Of a stretch of DNA of 44,740 nucleotides, positions 30,609-38,530 are shown one piece after another. Under the pieces are notes generated by a model, which saw only the letters and a program-made list of their open reading frames with translations, had not been told where the DNA came from and searched no databases. The number at the start of each line of letters is the position of its first letter. Within the stretch, counting starts at the first letter, position 1. The DNA lies in the NCBI GenBank assembly GCA_949287505.1, contig CASEGX010000111.1, forward strand, positions 1-44,740, written 5' to 3'. The DNA comes from an uncultured Spirochaetales bacterium. GTDB lineage: Bacteria > Spirochaetota > Spirochaetia > Sphaerochaetales > Sphaerochaetaceae. Position numbers and translations under genes: made by a program.

Positions 30609-33173
30609 ATGAAAGTACTGGTTTTAGGAGGAGTTGCTGCAGGCACCAAGGCTGCTGCGAAACTCAAAAGAGAAGATAGATCAATTGACGTGAAGGTTCT
30701 TACCAAGGGTGAGTATATATCTTATGCCGGCTGTGGTCTTCCTTATTACATCGGAGGGATAATCCCTGACAGAAGCGGACTCATTGTCAACACTCCAGAG
30801 AAGTTTTCAGCGCTTACTGGTGTTACTGTCATCACCGGTGCTGAAGCTACAGGTGTCGATTTCCCTTCTAAAACAGTGACCTATGTCAAGGACGGAAAGG
30901 AAGAGAAGGAAAGCTACGACAAGCTTGTCATCGCAACAGGTGCAGCAAGTATTGTACCCCCTGTGCCTGGCACTTCTCTTGATGGGGTTTTCACTGTAAG
31001 GACGCCCGATGATGCCGAGGCAATAAAGGAGTATGCAAAGCGCGGTGATGTCCGTAAGGCTGTCATAGCAGGCGCGGGTTTCATAGGTCTTGAGATTGCA
31101 GAGAACCTCAAGCGGGAAGGCCTGGATGTCACTGTGATAGACATGGCAGGAAACATCATGCCGAATGCCTTCGATGACGAGATGGCCACATGGGCAAGAA
31201 AGCAGATAGAGAGTGCAGGAATAAGGGTACTGACATCGGCCCGGTTGGAAGAGATAAACGGAGATGGCAGAGCAGAGAGCGTCAGGACGGACAAGGCGGT
31301 CCTTCCTGCTGATATCGTGATTCTCGCCCTTGGTGTAAGGCCATCCACATCCTTTCTTTCCGGGACTGCGATAGAGATGGAGAAAGGTGCTATTCTCGTA
31401 GGACCTGATATGAAGACGAACATAGATGATGTCTATGCAGCCGGTGACTGTGCGCTTGTGACAAACCGCATTACAGGAAAGCGGATGTACTCTGCGATGG
31501 GATCCACTGCGAATATATCAGCACGTGTCCTTGCCGAGAGCATTGCAGGGAAGAACGTATCATATCCAGGAGCTGCCGGAACTGGTGTTGTGAAGCTTCT
31601 TGAGACTCTCAATGCAGGAAGGACAGGACTGACTGAGGAGGCAGCTTCAAAGGAAGGATTCGAGACAGTGTCCGTCGTTGCTGTCACTGATGATAAAGCA
31701 CATTATTACGAGGGCTCATCATTCTTTGTCATGAAGCTCATTGCAGAGAAGAAGACACACAGGATTCTCGGTTTCCAGGTTCTTGGAAGCGGGAATGTTG
31801 ATAAGATGACGGATATTGCAGTCATTGCTGTATCAAAGGGGATGAGAGTGGAGGAGTTCGATGCAATGGATTTCTCATACGCACCTCCTTTTTCCACAGC
31901 AATCTCCCAGTTTGTCCAGATCTGCAACATTCTTGAGAACAAGATCATCGGCGAGTTTGAGACGATGACACCTTCTGAGTATGCCAGGACCCGTGCAAAG
32001 GGGTACAAGGTTGTTGATGTGCTTCCTGAGAAGACGATTCCTGGCGCTGTGTGGGCGGATCTTGGTAAGGTTAACGGCCCTGTCTCCGGACTTGATAAGG
32101 ATGAGAAGCTTCTTCTTGTATGCGCTCGTGGAAAGCGGGGCTATTTCCTTCAGAACAGGCTCAGGTACTATGGATACACCAACACGAAGGTTCTGGAAGG
32201 AGGCCTTACATTCAATGATGTCCGCGTTGATTTCGGCTCAGTTATACCTGCCGATGAAGTAAAGAGGGTGAAAGGCCTTGGATGCCTTCAGGACAAGAGA
32301 CAGCCGGATCATTTCAATGTACGTGTAATAACACGCAACGGAAAGATAACGGCAGAGGAACAGAAGGCCATTGCAGAGGCATCTGAGAAGTTCGGATCGG
32401 GAGAAGTGACGATGACAACGCGCCTTACTCTTGAGATACAGGGGGTTCCATATACGAACATAGAGCCTCTGATTGCATTCCTGAAGGAGAAAGGGCTTGA
32501 TACAGGTGGAACCGGAAGCAAGGTGCGTCCTGTGGTATCATGCAAGGGTACAACATGTCAGTACGGTCTTATTGATACATTCGAGCTCTCTGAGAAGCTT
32601 CATACGATCTTCTATGAGGGATGGCATGATGTATCACTTCCTCACAAATTCAAGATTGCTGTAGGCGGCTGCCCTAACAACTGTGTCAAACCGAGTCTCA
32701 ATGATATAGGAATCATCGGACAGAGGCTGATTGATTTCGATTACAGCAAATGCCGCGGATGCAAGGTCTGCCAGGTCGAGAACAGCTGCCCGATCAAGAT
32801 TGCGCATCTTGAGGACGGCAAGCTTGTTGTCAGAGACAGTGAGTGCAATCATTGCGGAAGATGTCTTGACAAGTGTCCGTTCGGCGTAACTCTTAACTAT
32901 AGTACGGGTTACGCAATATATGTAGGTGGACGCTGGGGCAAGAAGGTTGAGATGGGAAAGCGTCTTTCAAAAGTGCTCAGGAGTGAGGATGAGGTCATAA
33001 AGACGGTCGAGAATGCTATCCTGCTGTTCCGCGCGGAGGGAAGGAGCGGTGAAAGATTCGCGGATACCGTGAACCGCCTCGGTCTTGAGTACGTCGAGGA
33101 CAGGCTTTTCTCGGAGAAGATTGACAAGGAAGCTGTACTGAAGAAAAATGTGATTGGCGGGGCGACCTGCTAG
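30609..33173 (+). CDS. Multidomain redox protein: CoA-disulfide reductase, rhodanese, sulfite-reductase-like and ferredoxin domains
   Basis: An 854-residue fusion. Residues 1-445 are a flavin disulfide reductase of the CoA-disulfide reductase type, with FAD loop GGVAAGTKAAAK, redox C42 in YAGCGLPYYIGG and NAD loop AGAGFIGLEIAE. Residues about 450-545 are a rhodanese domain with C505 in VCARGKRGY. From about 565 is a nitrite/sulfite-reductase-like unit with C645-x4-C650 and C688-x3-C692 (SCKGTTCQYG, GGCPNNC), the siroheme/Fe4S4 signature. A two-cluster ferredoxin (C715, 718, 721, 727 and C746, 749, 752, 756) is inserted before the C-terminal tail. It resembles AsrC fused to a persulfide-handling reductase. 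NADPH-driven reduction of persulfide or sulfite sulfur is inferred. It has its own promoter. Confidence 0.85.
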   Translation: MKVLVLGGVAAGTKAAAKLKREDRSIDVKVLTKGEYISYAGCGLPYYIGGIIPDRSGLIVNTPEKFSALTGVTVITGAEATGVDFPSKTVTYVKDGKEEKESYDKLVIATGAASIVPPVPGTSLDGVFTVRTPDDAEAIKEYAKRGDVRKAVIAGAGFIGLEIAENLKREGLDVTVIDMAGNIMPNAFDDEMATWARKQIESAGIRVLTSARLEEINGDGRAESVRTDKAVLPADIVILALGVRPSTSFLSGTAIEMEKGAILVGPDMKTNIDDVYAAGDCALVTNRITGKRMYSAMGSTANISARVLAESIAGKNVSYPGAAGTGVVKLLETLNAGRTGLTEEAASKEGFETVSVVAVTDDKAHYYEGSSFFVMKLIAEKKTHRILGFQVLGSGNVDKMTDIAVIAVSKGMRVEEFDAMDFSYAPPFSTAISQFVQICNILENKIIGEFETMTPSEYARTRAKGYKVVDVLPEKTIPGAVWADLGKVNGPVSGLDKDEKLLLVCARGKRGYFLQNRLRYYGYTNTKVLEGGLTFNDVRVDFGSVIPADEVKRVKGLGCLQDKRQPDHFNVRVITRNGKITAEEQKAIAEASEKFGSGEVTMTTRLTLEIQGVPYTNIEPLIAFLKEKGLDTGGTGSKVRPVVSCKGTTCQYGLIDTFELSEKLHTIFYEGWHDVSLPHKFKIAVGGCPNNCVKPSLNDIGIIGQRLIDFDYSKCRGCKVCQVENSCPIKIAHLEDGKLVVRDSECNHCGRCLDKCPFGVTLNYSTGYAIYVGGRWGKKVEMGKRLSKVLRSEDEVIKTVENAILLFRAEGRSGERFADTVNRLGLEYVEDRLFSEKIDKEAVLKKNVIGGATC

Positions 33174-33252
33174 TCCGGATACAGGATTTGCCAGACTTCA
33201 GAGTAAGGAAAGGGCCTTGAAATAATCCTGATTCCGTCATGGATGGAATCAT

Positions 33253-34104
33253 ATGCTGAGAAGGTCCTTTCTTTTTTCATGTCTTTTTGTCTTCATTCTG
33301 CTGCATCTTGGAGCTGCGGGAACCGCATGCCTGAGCTCATCGCTTGCGGATTTATGGAGCCTTGCCGGTGGAAGCGTGGACATAACAGTCCAGGAAGCCG
33401 TGGACAGGGGGTTCGCTTCCCCCGATGCCGTCATCGTCGATTCATCATCGGGGCGCAATATCAACACAGAGCTTCTGATAAGCGCAGAGCCTGATCTTGT
33501 GATAGGCTCCGTGGATACTGCAAGCCATGTCAGGCTCAAAAGCCTTCTTGATTCAGTGGGAATAAAGATGTTGCTTATCTCTCTTGATGATTTCCCTTCC
33601 TTCCTTTCCTCCTTCAGGCTTCTTGCGGATATCACGGGAAGAGATGACCTGTATGAGAAATATGGGCTAGGACAGAAGGAGAGCATAGAGAAGACAATCA
33701 TGAAGGCCTCTGAAATCCACGATAAACCGCGTGTGCTTTTCATAAGGGCTGGAAGTGCTTTCTCGTCCGTGCGCTCAAAGCGCTCTGATGATCATTTCAC
33801 TGCCGCCATCATAAGGGATCTCGGGGCTGTGAATGTAGCCGATGAGATGGATGCTCTTACCGATACTCTTTCCCTGGAGGCGATGGTCACTGCCGATATT
33901 GACATGATACTGATAGTCGCACAGGGAAATGAGGAAGCAAGCATTTCATATATCATGAGCCTTTTTTCAAGCCCCGGATGGAAGGACATAGATGCTGTGA
34001 AGAGCGATAATGTCGTCTTCCTTGACAGGAATCTTTTTCATTTCAAGCCATGCGGGAGATGGGGAGAGGCATATAGCGTGATGGAAAAGGTCCTGTATGA
34101 GTAA
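33253..34104 (+). CDS. Metal-chelate ABC transporter substrate-binding protein (BtuF/FepB-like)
   Basis: A 283-residue exported binding protein with a signal sequence (residues 1-25) and the helical-backbone fold of class III binding proteins for iron-siderophores, heme or cobalamin. Family-like stretches are ELLISAEPDLVIGS and ADITGRDDLYEKY. An internal Cys follows the signal region (GTACLSS), so a lipoprotein is possible. First gene of a three-gene operon with a permease and an ATPase. Ligand unknown; the adjacent chelatase gene points to a tetrapyrrole, cobalt or iron compound. Confidence 0.82.
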   Translation: MLRRSFLFSCLFVFILLHLGAAGTACLSSSLADLWSLAGGSVDITVQEAVDRGFASPDAVIVDSSSGRNINTELLISAEPDLVIGSVDTASHVRLKSLLDSVGIKMLLISLDDFPSFLSSFRLLADITGRDDLYEKYGLGQKESIEKTIMKASEIHDKPRVLFIRAGSAFSSVRSKRSDDHFTAAIIRDLGAVNVADEMDALTDTLSLEAMVTADIDMILIVAQGNEEASISYIMSLFSSPGWKDIDAVKSDNVVFLDRNLFHFKPCGRWGEAYSVMEKVLYE

Positions 34105-35077
34105 ACCTTCTGTTTTCTCCATTACAGTCATTCTCTTTTCCGTATTACTTCTTGTCGTGTTCATTCTCTCGCTCCTTCTTGGAAGCACGAGAATAAGCCT
34201 CTCGGATGCAGTATCATCGGGTGGTGTTGACAGGATAATACTTCTATCAATAAGGCTTCCCCGTGCCCTTGCAGCAGGTCTTGCCGGTATCGCATTCGCC
34301 CTTTCAGGTCTTCTCGTGCAGAGTGCTACCAGAAATGATCTTGCGAGTCCGAATATAATAGGAATGAATTCAGGGGCGGGGTTTGCTGTTCTTGTATTCC
34401 TGTCCTTTTTCCCGATGCACTTCCGTCTGCTGCCTCTTGCTGCGTTTGCGGGTGGTCTGCTTGCTGTTTCCCTTGTCTTCCTTATTTCGTCTCTTGTGGG
34501 GAGAATCGACTCATCTGGTTCCCTGATACTTGCGGGAATCGCTGTGAACGCGCTTTTCAATGCATTCATAAGCACTCTTTCCTCGCTGAACCCGGATGTT
34601 CTCAGTTCATATAGCTCGTTCTCAGTCGGAGGATTCTCGGCAGTGCAGAGTTCACAGCTTGTGGTTCCTGGTGTTCTGATTATCCTCTCGTCAGTCATTG
34701 CGTTCTTCATGACGGGACGCATGAACATGATAAAGCTAGGGGATGAGATTACCTCTGCAATGGGGTATCGTCCCTTGAGAATAAAAATAGCGCTTACATC
34801 TCTTTCTGCGCTCCTTGCAGCCTGTGCCGTGACTTTCTCGGGGCTTCTGGGTTTTGTCGGACTTGTCACGCCGCATCTTGCCTCTCTCATGTCCGGTGGA
34901 GAGAGCCGTAAAACCATGATTCTCTCTATGATCACAGGCCCTCTTCTTGTGATGATTGCAGACCTTCTTGCCCGCACGTTGATAATGCCAAGCGAGCTTC
35001 CTGCCGGAGTGTTCATGGCAATCCTCGGCGTTCCGTTCTTCATTTTCCTTCTCATAAGGAGGTCAAAACGATGGTAG
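34097..35077 (+). CDS. FecCD/BtuC-family ABC permease
   Basis: A 326-residue integral membrane protein with about ten helices. Family motifs are RLPRALAAGLAGIAFALSG, NDLASPNIIGMNSGAG and GFVGLVTPHLASLMSG, the last being the coupling loop for the ATPase. It overlaps the binding protein by eight bases and the ATPase gene by seven. Confidence 0.92.
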   Translation: MSKPSVFSITVILFSVLLLVVFILSLLLGSTRISLSDAVSSGGVDRIILLSIRLPRALAAGLAGIAFALSGLLVQSATRNDLASPNIIGMNSGAGFAVLVFLSFFPMHFRLLPLAAFAGGLLAVSLVFLISSLVGRIDSSGSLILAGIAVNALFNAFISTLSSLNPDVLSSYSSFSVGGFSAVQSSQLVVPGVLIILSSVIAFFMTGRMNMIKLGDEITSAMGYRPLRIKIALTSLSALLAACAVTFSGLLGFVGLVTPHLASLMSGGESRKTMILSMITGPLLVMIADLLARTLIMPSELPAGVFMAILGVPFFIFLLIRRSKRW

Positions 35078-35781
35078 AGGTCAGAAACCTTTCATTGTAC
35101 AGCAGAGATAGAAAGCTTCTTGATGATATCTCATTCACTCTTGATGGTGGAAAGATATATGCACTTCTCGGGGAGAACGGGAGCGGAAAGACAACGCTTA
35201 TACGCACGCTCTCATCCTATTATCCCGATTATTCCGGTTCCATCATGTTTGACGGAATGGAACTCAGAGAGGCGAGAAGGAAGGCGAGAAGCAGTTTTCA
35301 TGCAGTACTTCCTCAGAATCTTCCTGTTCTTACAATGCGGGTTTCTGAATTCCTTTCCATGTATTCTCCAGGTATATCTTATCTTTCAGGATTCGGACTC
35401 TCATCTCTTGCAGAGGAAAGGATGAATACGCTTTCTGGAGGTGAAAGGCAGATGGTGTTTCTCTCTTTCACGCTTTCAAAGGATGCAATGCTTTATTCTT
35501 TTGATGAGCCAGAGGCATCTCTTGATGCCACGTACAGGGAAAAGACGGAGAGCGTGCTGAGAGATCTCAGGAACAAGGGCAAGAGCGTGCTTGTATCATT
35601 CCATGACATAAGCAGGGCCGTTGGAGTTGCTGACTGCATCCTGGTGCTATCACATGGAAAGCTGGTATACAGTGGCACCGTGAGCGATTTCATTGAGGCA
35701 AGAATCGCAGAAAGCATTTTCGGTCTTAGACGAGGAACCTTTATTGATGATGACGGGACTATGCACACGGCATTCTTCTAG
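35071..35781 (+). CDS. Metal-chelate ABC transporter ATPase (FepC/BtuD-like)
   Basis: A 236-residue ABC ATPase. Walker A is GENGSGKTTLIR, the Q-loop VLPQNLPVL, the signature LSGGERQMVFLS, Walker B LYSFDEPEASLD, and the switch histidine SFHDISRA. A strong AAGGAGG precedes the ATG. Its last bases overlap the end of the convergent chelatase gene by four. Confidence 0.92.
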   Translation: MVEVRNLSLYSRDRKLLDDISFTLDGGKIYALLGENGSGKTTLIRTLSSYYPDYSGSIMFDGMELREARRKARSSFHAVLPQNLPVLTMRVSEFLSMYSPGISYLSGFGLSSLAEERMNTLSGGERQMVFLSFTLSKDAMLYSFDEPEASLDATYREKTESVLRDLRNKGKSVLVSFHDISRAVGVADCILVLSHGKLVYSGTVSDFIEARIAESIFGLRRGTFIDDDGTMHTAFF

Positions 35782-36443
35782 CTATTCAGGAGCGTTCTGA
35801 AATGCTTTTCAAACAGTAATGAAAAGTCTTCTGAAAACGATAGAAGTCCGTTCTCTTCCAGTCTTACATTCCTGCCTTTTTCCATCAGGAAAGGAACTGC
35901 TTCCTTCTTTATGTCATTCTTCGCATGACGCCCGAATGCAAGCAGGAATGGAACGACTATTATATTCTCCTTTTCCCCTAGCTTTGCCGTATGGTAATTG
36001 CCGGGTCCTTTCAGTGTCACAAGAGAGATGTCACTGCGTAGGAAGCTGTTAAGAATATCGTATTCAGGTATTCTTCTTCCCTCTGATCCATGTGCAATGA
36101 GAAGGTATGAGGTATCAGACTTTTCCGGAAGGCTTGTGCTTAGAATCTTTGAAATCGCTGCAGCATCTTCTTCAGAACCTAAAAGCGGAGAGCCTGTCCT
36201 GAATCCATACGACAGTATTCTATCGTATTCTTCTCCTTTCTGTATAAGGATCGGCATGATTCTTGCATTATCAGGCCCAAGCGATGAAATTGCCTTTTCA
36301 AGACTATGTTCCTGAGAAGAGAGATATGCTTTGCTGACAGAAAAAGGGGAGAGTGACTCAAGTCTTCTCTCAAGCCTTTCCATTGTTTCTGCTGCGCTGC
36401 TGTCTCTGGTTCCGAAGCTTACGATTATTATTCGTTCTGACAT
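35778..36443 (-). CDS. CbiK-like anaerobic sirohydrochlorin cobaltochelatase
   Basis: A 221-residue protein of the CbiK chelatase family, which inserts metal into sirohydrochlorin for cobalamin or related tetrapyrroles. The first strand is IIIVSFGTRDSSAAETM, the first metal-site histidine lies in LIAHGSEGRR, and the second motif is PFLLAFGRHAKNDI. It is shorter than usual (about 260 residues), mostly between the two halves. It is convergent with the metal-chelate ABC operon. Since the nearby fusion protein should need siroheme, an iron-chelatase role is possible; this is inference. Confidence 0.8.
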   Translation of the reverse strand: MSERIIIVSFGTRDSSAAETMERLERRLESLSPFSVSKAYLSSQEHSLEKAISSLGPDNARIMPILIQKGEEYDRILSYGFRTGSPLLGSEEDAAAISKILSTSLPEKSDTSYLLIAHGSEGRRIPEYDILNSFLRSDISLVTLKGPGNYHTAKLGEKENIIVVPFLLAFGRHAKNDIKKEAVPFLMEKGRNVRLEENGLLSFSEDFSLLFEKHFRTLLNS

Positions 36444-36479
36444 ACGCGAATCCTGACGATTAAATTCCGTTTCTATAAT

Positions 36480-36500
36480 AAGGATAATGAATATATCCTT
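36480..36500. promoter_or_regulatory. Fur-box-like dyad upstream of the chelatase gene
   Basis: AAGGATA (36480-36486), seven bases, TATCCTT (36494-36500), centred about 47 bases upstream of the chelatase start. GATAATGA within it matches the first eight bases of the classical Fur consensus, and about 12 of 19 positions match overall. A metal-responsive operator is plausible. Confidence 0.35.
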
Positions 36501-36507
36501 CCTTCTG

Positions 36508-36542
36508 TTTTATGGATTATCTGTCATAAAATCAATTCACAT
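36508..36542. repeat. Left copy of a 35-bp imperfect direct repeat
   Basis: Matches 38496-38530 at 30 of 35 positions; the last 18 bases (CATAAAATCAATTCACAT) are identical. The two copies bracket the accessory island. The right copy covers the higBA promoter/operator and the radC stop codon. The left copy has a decayed version of the operator dyad and lies upstream of the chelatase gene. Confidence 0.75.
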
Positions 36543-36688
36543 AGCATTAGAAACAACTAAATGAAAATCATCCTGCTATGGCTAAAATAGATTCTTGATA
36601 GCTTAATGTTTTTTTTATGTTCAAAATTCTCATTCCCATGAAAATAATAGCCTTTTCTTCCTTTGCGAATTTCATCATGTACATCCAC

Positions 36689-36800
36689 CTATTTCTCCAG
36701 AGATATGATTGTCGTATGGTTATCCTCGACATGGTATATCGGAAGCTGTCCTTCATTGATGACTTGCTTCTTCGATGAGAAGGCCTCTGTATGTATGGAG
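36689..36800 (-). pseudogene. Remnant of a large serine recombinase
   Basis: Read on the minus strand, about 36800-36689 gives a fragment with TEAFSSKKQVINEGQLP followed by IYHVEDNHTTIISLEK and a stop. This matches the conserved block in resolvase/invertase-type large serine recombinases, where the usual form is close to TVDFLSKKRVKNEG..QYYVENSHPAII. Nothing of the catalytic N-terminus is visible. The rest of the 36444-36930 gene-free stretch holds the dyad, the left repeat and the ribosome-binding site of the next gene, and nothing else recognisable. Confidence 0.6.
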
Positions 36801-36930
36801 ACTTGAATCGAACCTCATGATTTCCTGATTACTCCCGGAAAAGCGTACTCTGAAGGCAAAAATATTGCTGAATTGGTTGTAATTATTTACAACAAAAAAA
36901 AATAGCATATCATCTTGCAGGAGGTTTCAT

Positions 36931-37395
36931 GTGAAGTGTCCATATTGTTCAAAAGAGATTCCAGATGATGCAATGGAGTGTCCTTTCTGCCATTGTTCGC
37001 TTGAGTACGAAGAATTATCCGATTCTGGAAGTGAATATAAAAGCCACACAGAGATGGGGTACGATAATAAATCTGGCAAGAAAAACCGGAAGAAATCAAA
37101 GATGGAGTCCTCGGCATATCTGGTAAACGAGGATTATGATATCGACGATGGAATCTCTGTCGGTGACAGTATCCAGGGATTCGGGGGGATATTCTTCATT
37201 CTAGATATTATTGTCGCTCTTTTTTTGCTCTTTGTAATAGGCTCATACTCGATAGGTTTCGGATTGGTTGTTGCCGTGATTATCATCATTCTTGGATGGT
37301 TCTCGAAGTCGTTGATTGTCGGATTCGGAGTAATGGTAAAGAACAGCAGTATACAGACAGACCTGCTCAAGAAGATGGTCAAAAAAGGCAGATAG
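36931..37395 (+). CDS. Zinc-ribbon membrane protein, unknown function
   Basis: A 154-residue protein from a GTG start with AGGAGG six bases upstream. The N-terminus is a zinc ribbon, CPYCSKEIPDDAMECPFC (four cysteines at residues 3-20). A lysine-rich linker follows at about 50-58. Two membrane helices at about 88-105 and 108-125 complete it. Proteins of this layout are common and mostly uncharacterised. The region is visibly AT-richer than the surrounding core genes. Confidence 0.7.
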   Translation: MKCPYCSKEIPDDAMECPFCHCSLEYEELSDSGSEYKSHTEMGYDNKSGKKNRKKSKMESSAYLVNEDYDIDDGISVGDSIQGFGGIFFILDIIVALFLLFVIGSYSIGFGLVVAVIIIILGWFSKSLIVGFGVMVKNSSIQTDLLKKMVKKGR

Positions 37396-37472
37396 AATAA
37401 AGTGAATCCCAGATATCCCCCACCAGAGAAATGATATCTGGATTTTATCCATCATGTTGCCATCAAGTTAAG

Positions 37473-37490
37473 CGCCATCTATGGTGACAA
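37473..37490. repeat. Partial copy of an IS3 transposase motif
   Basis: CCATCTATGGTGACA (37475-37489) matches CCATCTGTAGTGACA (37780-37794) at 13 of 15 positions. On the minus strand both encode the core of the IS3 motif (CHHRW here, CHYRW at the other copy). The surrounding 37396-37620 shows no gene. Confidence 0.4.
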
Positions 37491-37619
37491 GTGTTGGGTT
37501 GTCAGTACTCCTCCGCTATATGTGTACGGTTCTCCCTTTTATGGGGTGAAGCTGTAGCCGGATAACGTACAAGGCGCATCGCTGTGGACTGTGTTCGTCG
37601 GGAAATATACTGCGAGGTT

Positions 37620-37840
37620 AGTGTGTGTCCTCCTGCCACGCCATGTAGAAAGAGTTTGCGGCAAATAGAAACTTCACAATTCTCACTCGTTTCGATCCGT
37701 ATGAAAAGGGAACGAATGGGAGGTGGATAGTTTCTTGAATCTAAGCTATAGATCTATACTCTTTCTTTCAATTTTTCGGCCATCTGTAGTGACAGCCTCT
37801 GTCAGAATGTACAATCGTTATCTTCCTTTCAATAATGAAT
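37620..37840 (-). pseudogene. Decayed IS3-family transposase (OrfB) fragment
   Basis: On the minus strand 37824-37777 reads KITIVHSDRGCHYRWP, the second-aspartate motif of the IS3-group DDE integrase domain, then a stop. About 100 bases on, 37685-37625 gives FLFAANSFYMAWQE and neighbouring DNA resembling the GFFGRLKNE(F)Y.G..W block that follows in intact OrfB proteins. Frameshifts and stops interrupt it. No terminal inverted repeats were identified. This fills most of the 37396-37865 gene-free stretch. Confidence 0.65.
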
Positions 37841-37865
37841 GCTCTCGATTGCTTTGCCGTTGAGG

Positions 37866-38138
37866 CTATTCAAATGAGATCACTAACCGTTTTCCAAGTC
37901 CTTTTGCAAGTTTCTGTAATGTTGAAATAGAAGGATTTGCCTTTCCGTGTTCAAGCTTGCTGATATTCGCCTGGTTTATACCGGATTTTCTTGAGAGCTC
38001 TTCCTGGGTGATTCCTGAACTTATTCTTGCATCGATGATTGCTCTTACTATTGCGAATTCCGGTTCAAGTTTCTCCATCTCTTTTCTTATTTCAGGATTT
38101 TTCATGTCTTCAGATAGAAGTTTTTCGTACCTTGTCAT
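37866..38138 (-). CDS. higA: HigA-type XRE-family antitoxin
   Basis: A 90-residue DNA-binding protein with an N-terminal extension and a C-terminal helix-turn-helix (about 30-85): ISSGITQEELSRKSGINQ and ISKLEHGKANPSISTLQKLA. It overlaps the toxin gene by four bases, in toxin-first order as in hig loci. It is expected to neutralise the toxin and bind the palindrome upstream of the operon. Confidence 0.88.
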   Translation of the reverse strand: MTRYEKLLSEDMKNPEIRKEMEKLEPEFAIVRAIIDARISSGITQEELSRKSGINQANISKLEHGKANPSISTLQKLAKGLGKRLVISFE

Positions 38139-38482
38139 TCTGCGTTGCTTCTCCTTTTGAACTCTCTTAACCTTTTTTCGGCCATTTCTATTTCCTTCAT
38201 TGGTGTTTTCAATGTAGTTTTCCTGAAACCATTGGTTAGGACTATTTCCTTGCTATCCGTGAAGAAACAAAGAATTCTGAAGGAATCATGTCCGGATATT
38301 ATGCGTAGTTCATATATTTCCCCTCTTATATGCCTGAAGTAGGGCATTGGTACTGCTGCTCCTTTTTCCTTAAGTAGGGATATTATCATATGAAGCTTGG
38401 CCCTGCTTTTATCTGGCATAGACCTTATGAAGTCCTCTGCTTCCGATTTCCCGTTTCTCTCGTAAAGGATAATCGAGTATAT
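38135..38482 (-). CDS. higB: HigB/RelE-type toxin, apparent ATA start
   Basis: A 115-residue member of the phage Gp49-like/HigB toxin family, mRNA interferases of the RelE superfamily. The core is ISLLKEKGAAVPMPYFRHI, GEIYELRI and SFRILCFFTDSKEIVLTNGF, followed by KTPMKEIEMAEKRLREF. The first ATG, at 38419, would remove conserved sequence. The upstream frame gives YSIILYERNGKSEAEDFIR, clearly the family N-terminus, and AGGAGG lies six bases before an ATA codon (38482-38480) exactly where ATG is expected. Either ATA (or ATT four codons later) is used as a rare start, or the toxin has lost its start codon. Confidence 0.75.
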   Translation of the reverse strand: MYSIILYERNGKSEAEDFIRSMPDKSRAKLHMIISLLKEKGAAVPMPYFRHIRGEIYELRIISGHDSFRILCFFTDSKEIVLTNGFRKTTLKTPMKEIEMAEKRLREFKRRSNAE

Positions 38483-38494
38483 ATCTCACCTCCT

Positions 38495-38523
38495 ATATTA
38501 TGGTATATCTACCATAAAATCAA
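38495..38523 (-). promoter_or_regulatory. higBA promoter
   Basis: On the minus strand TTGATT (38523-38518), 17 bases, TAATAT (38500-38495). The spacer is occupied by the palindromic operator. The -35 box overlaps the last bases of radC. Confidence 0.5.
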
Positions 38524-38530
38524 TTCACAT
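38496..38530. repeat. Right copy of the 35-bp imperfect direct repeat
   Basis: Pairs with 36508-36542 (30 of 35 identical). It spans the higBA operator, the -35 box and the radC stop codon (38525-38527). Confidence 0.75.
38498..38517. promoter_or_regulatory. higBA operator palindrome
   Basis: TTATGGTA (38498-38505), TATC, TACCATAA (38510-38517): a perfect 8-bp inverted repeat between the -35 and -10 boxes of the toxin-antitoxin promoter, the expected place for HigA autorepression. Confidence 0.7.

Noticed and set aside
33217-33246. Leaderless promoter for the metal-chelate binding-protein gene
   Set aside because: TTGAAA is present at 33217-33222, but the hexamers at the expected -10 position (TGGATG or GGATGG) barely match the consensus.
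36568-36756. A 62-codon minus-strand open frame in the accessory island
   Set aside because: It has no ribosome-binding site or recognisable family and overlaps the serine-recombinase remnant, which reads in a different frame with a clear motif.
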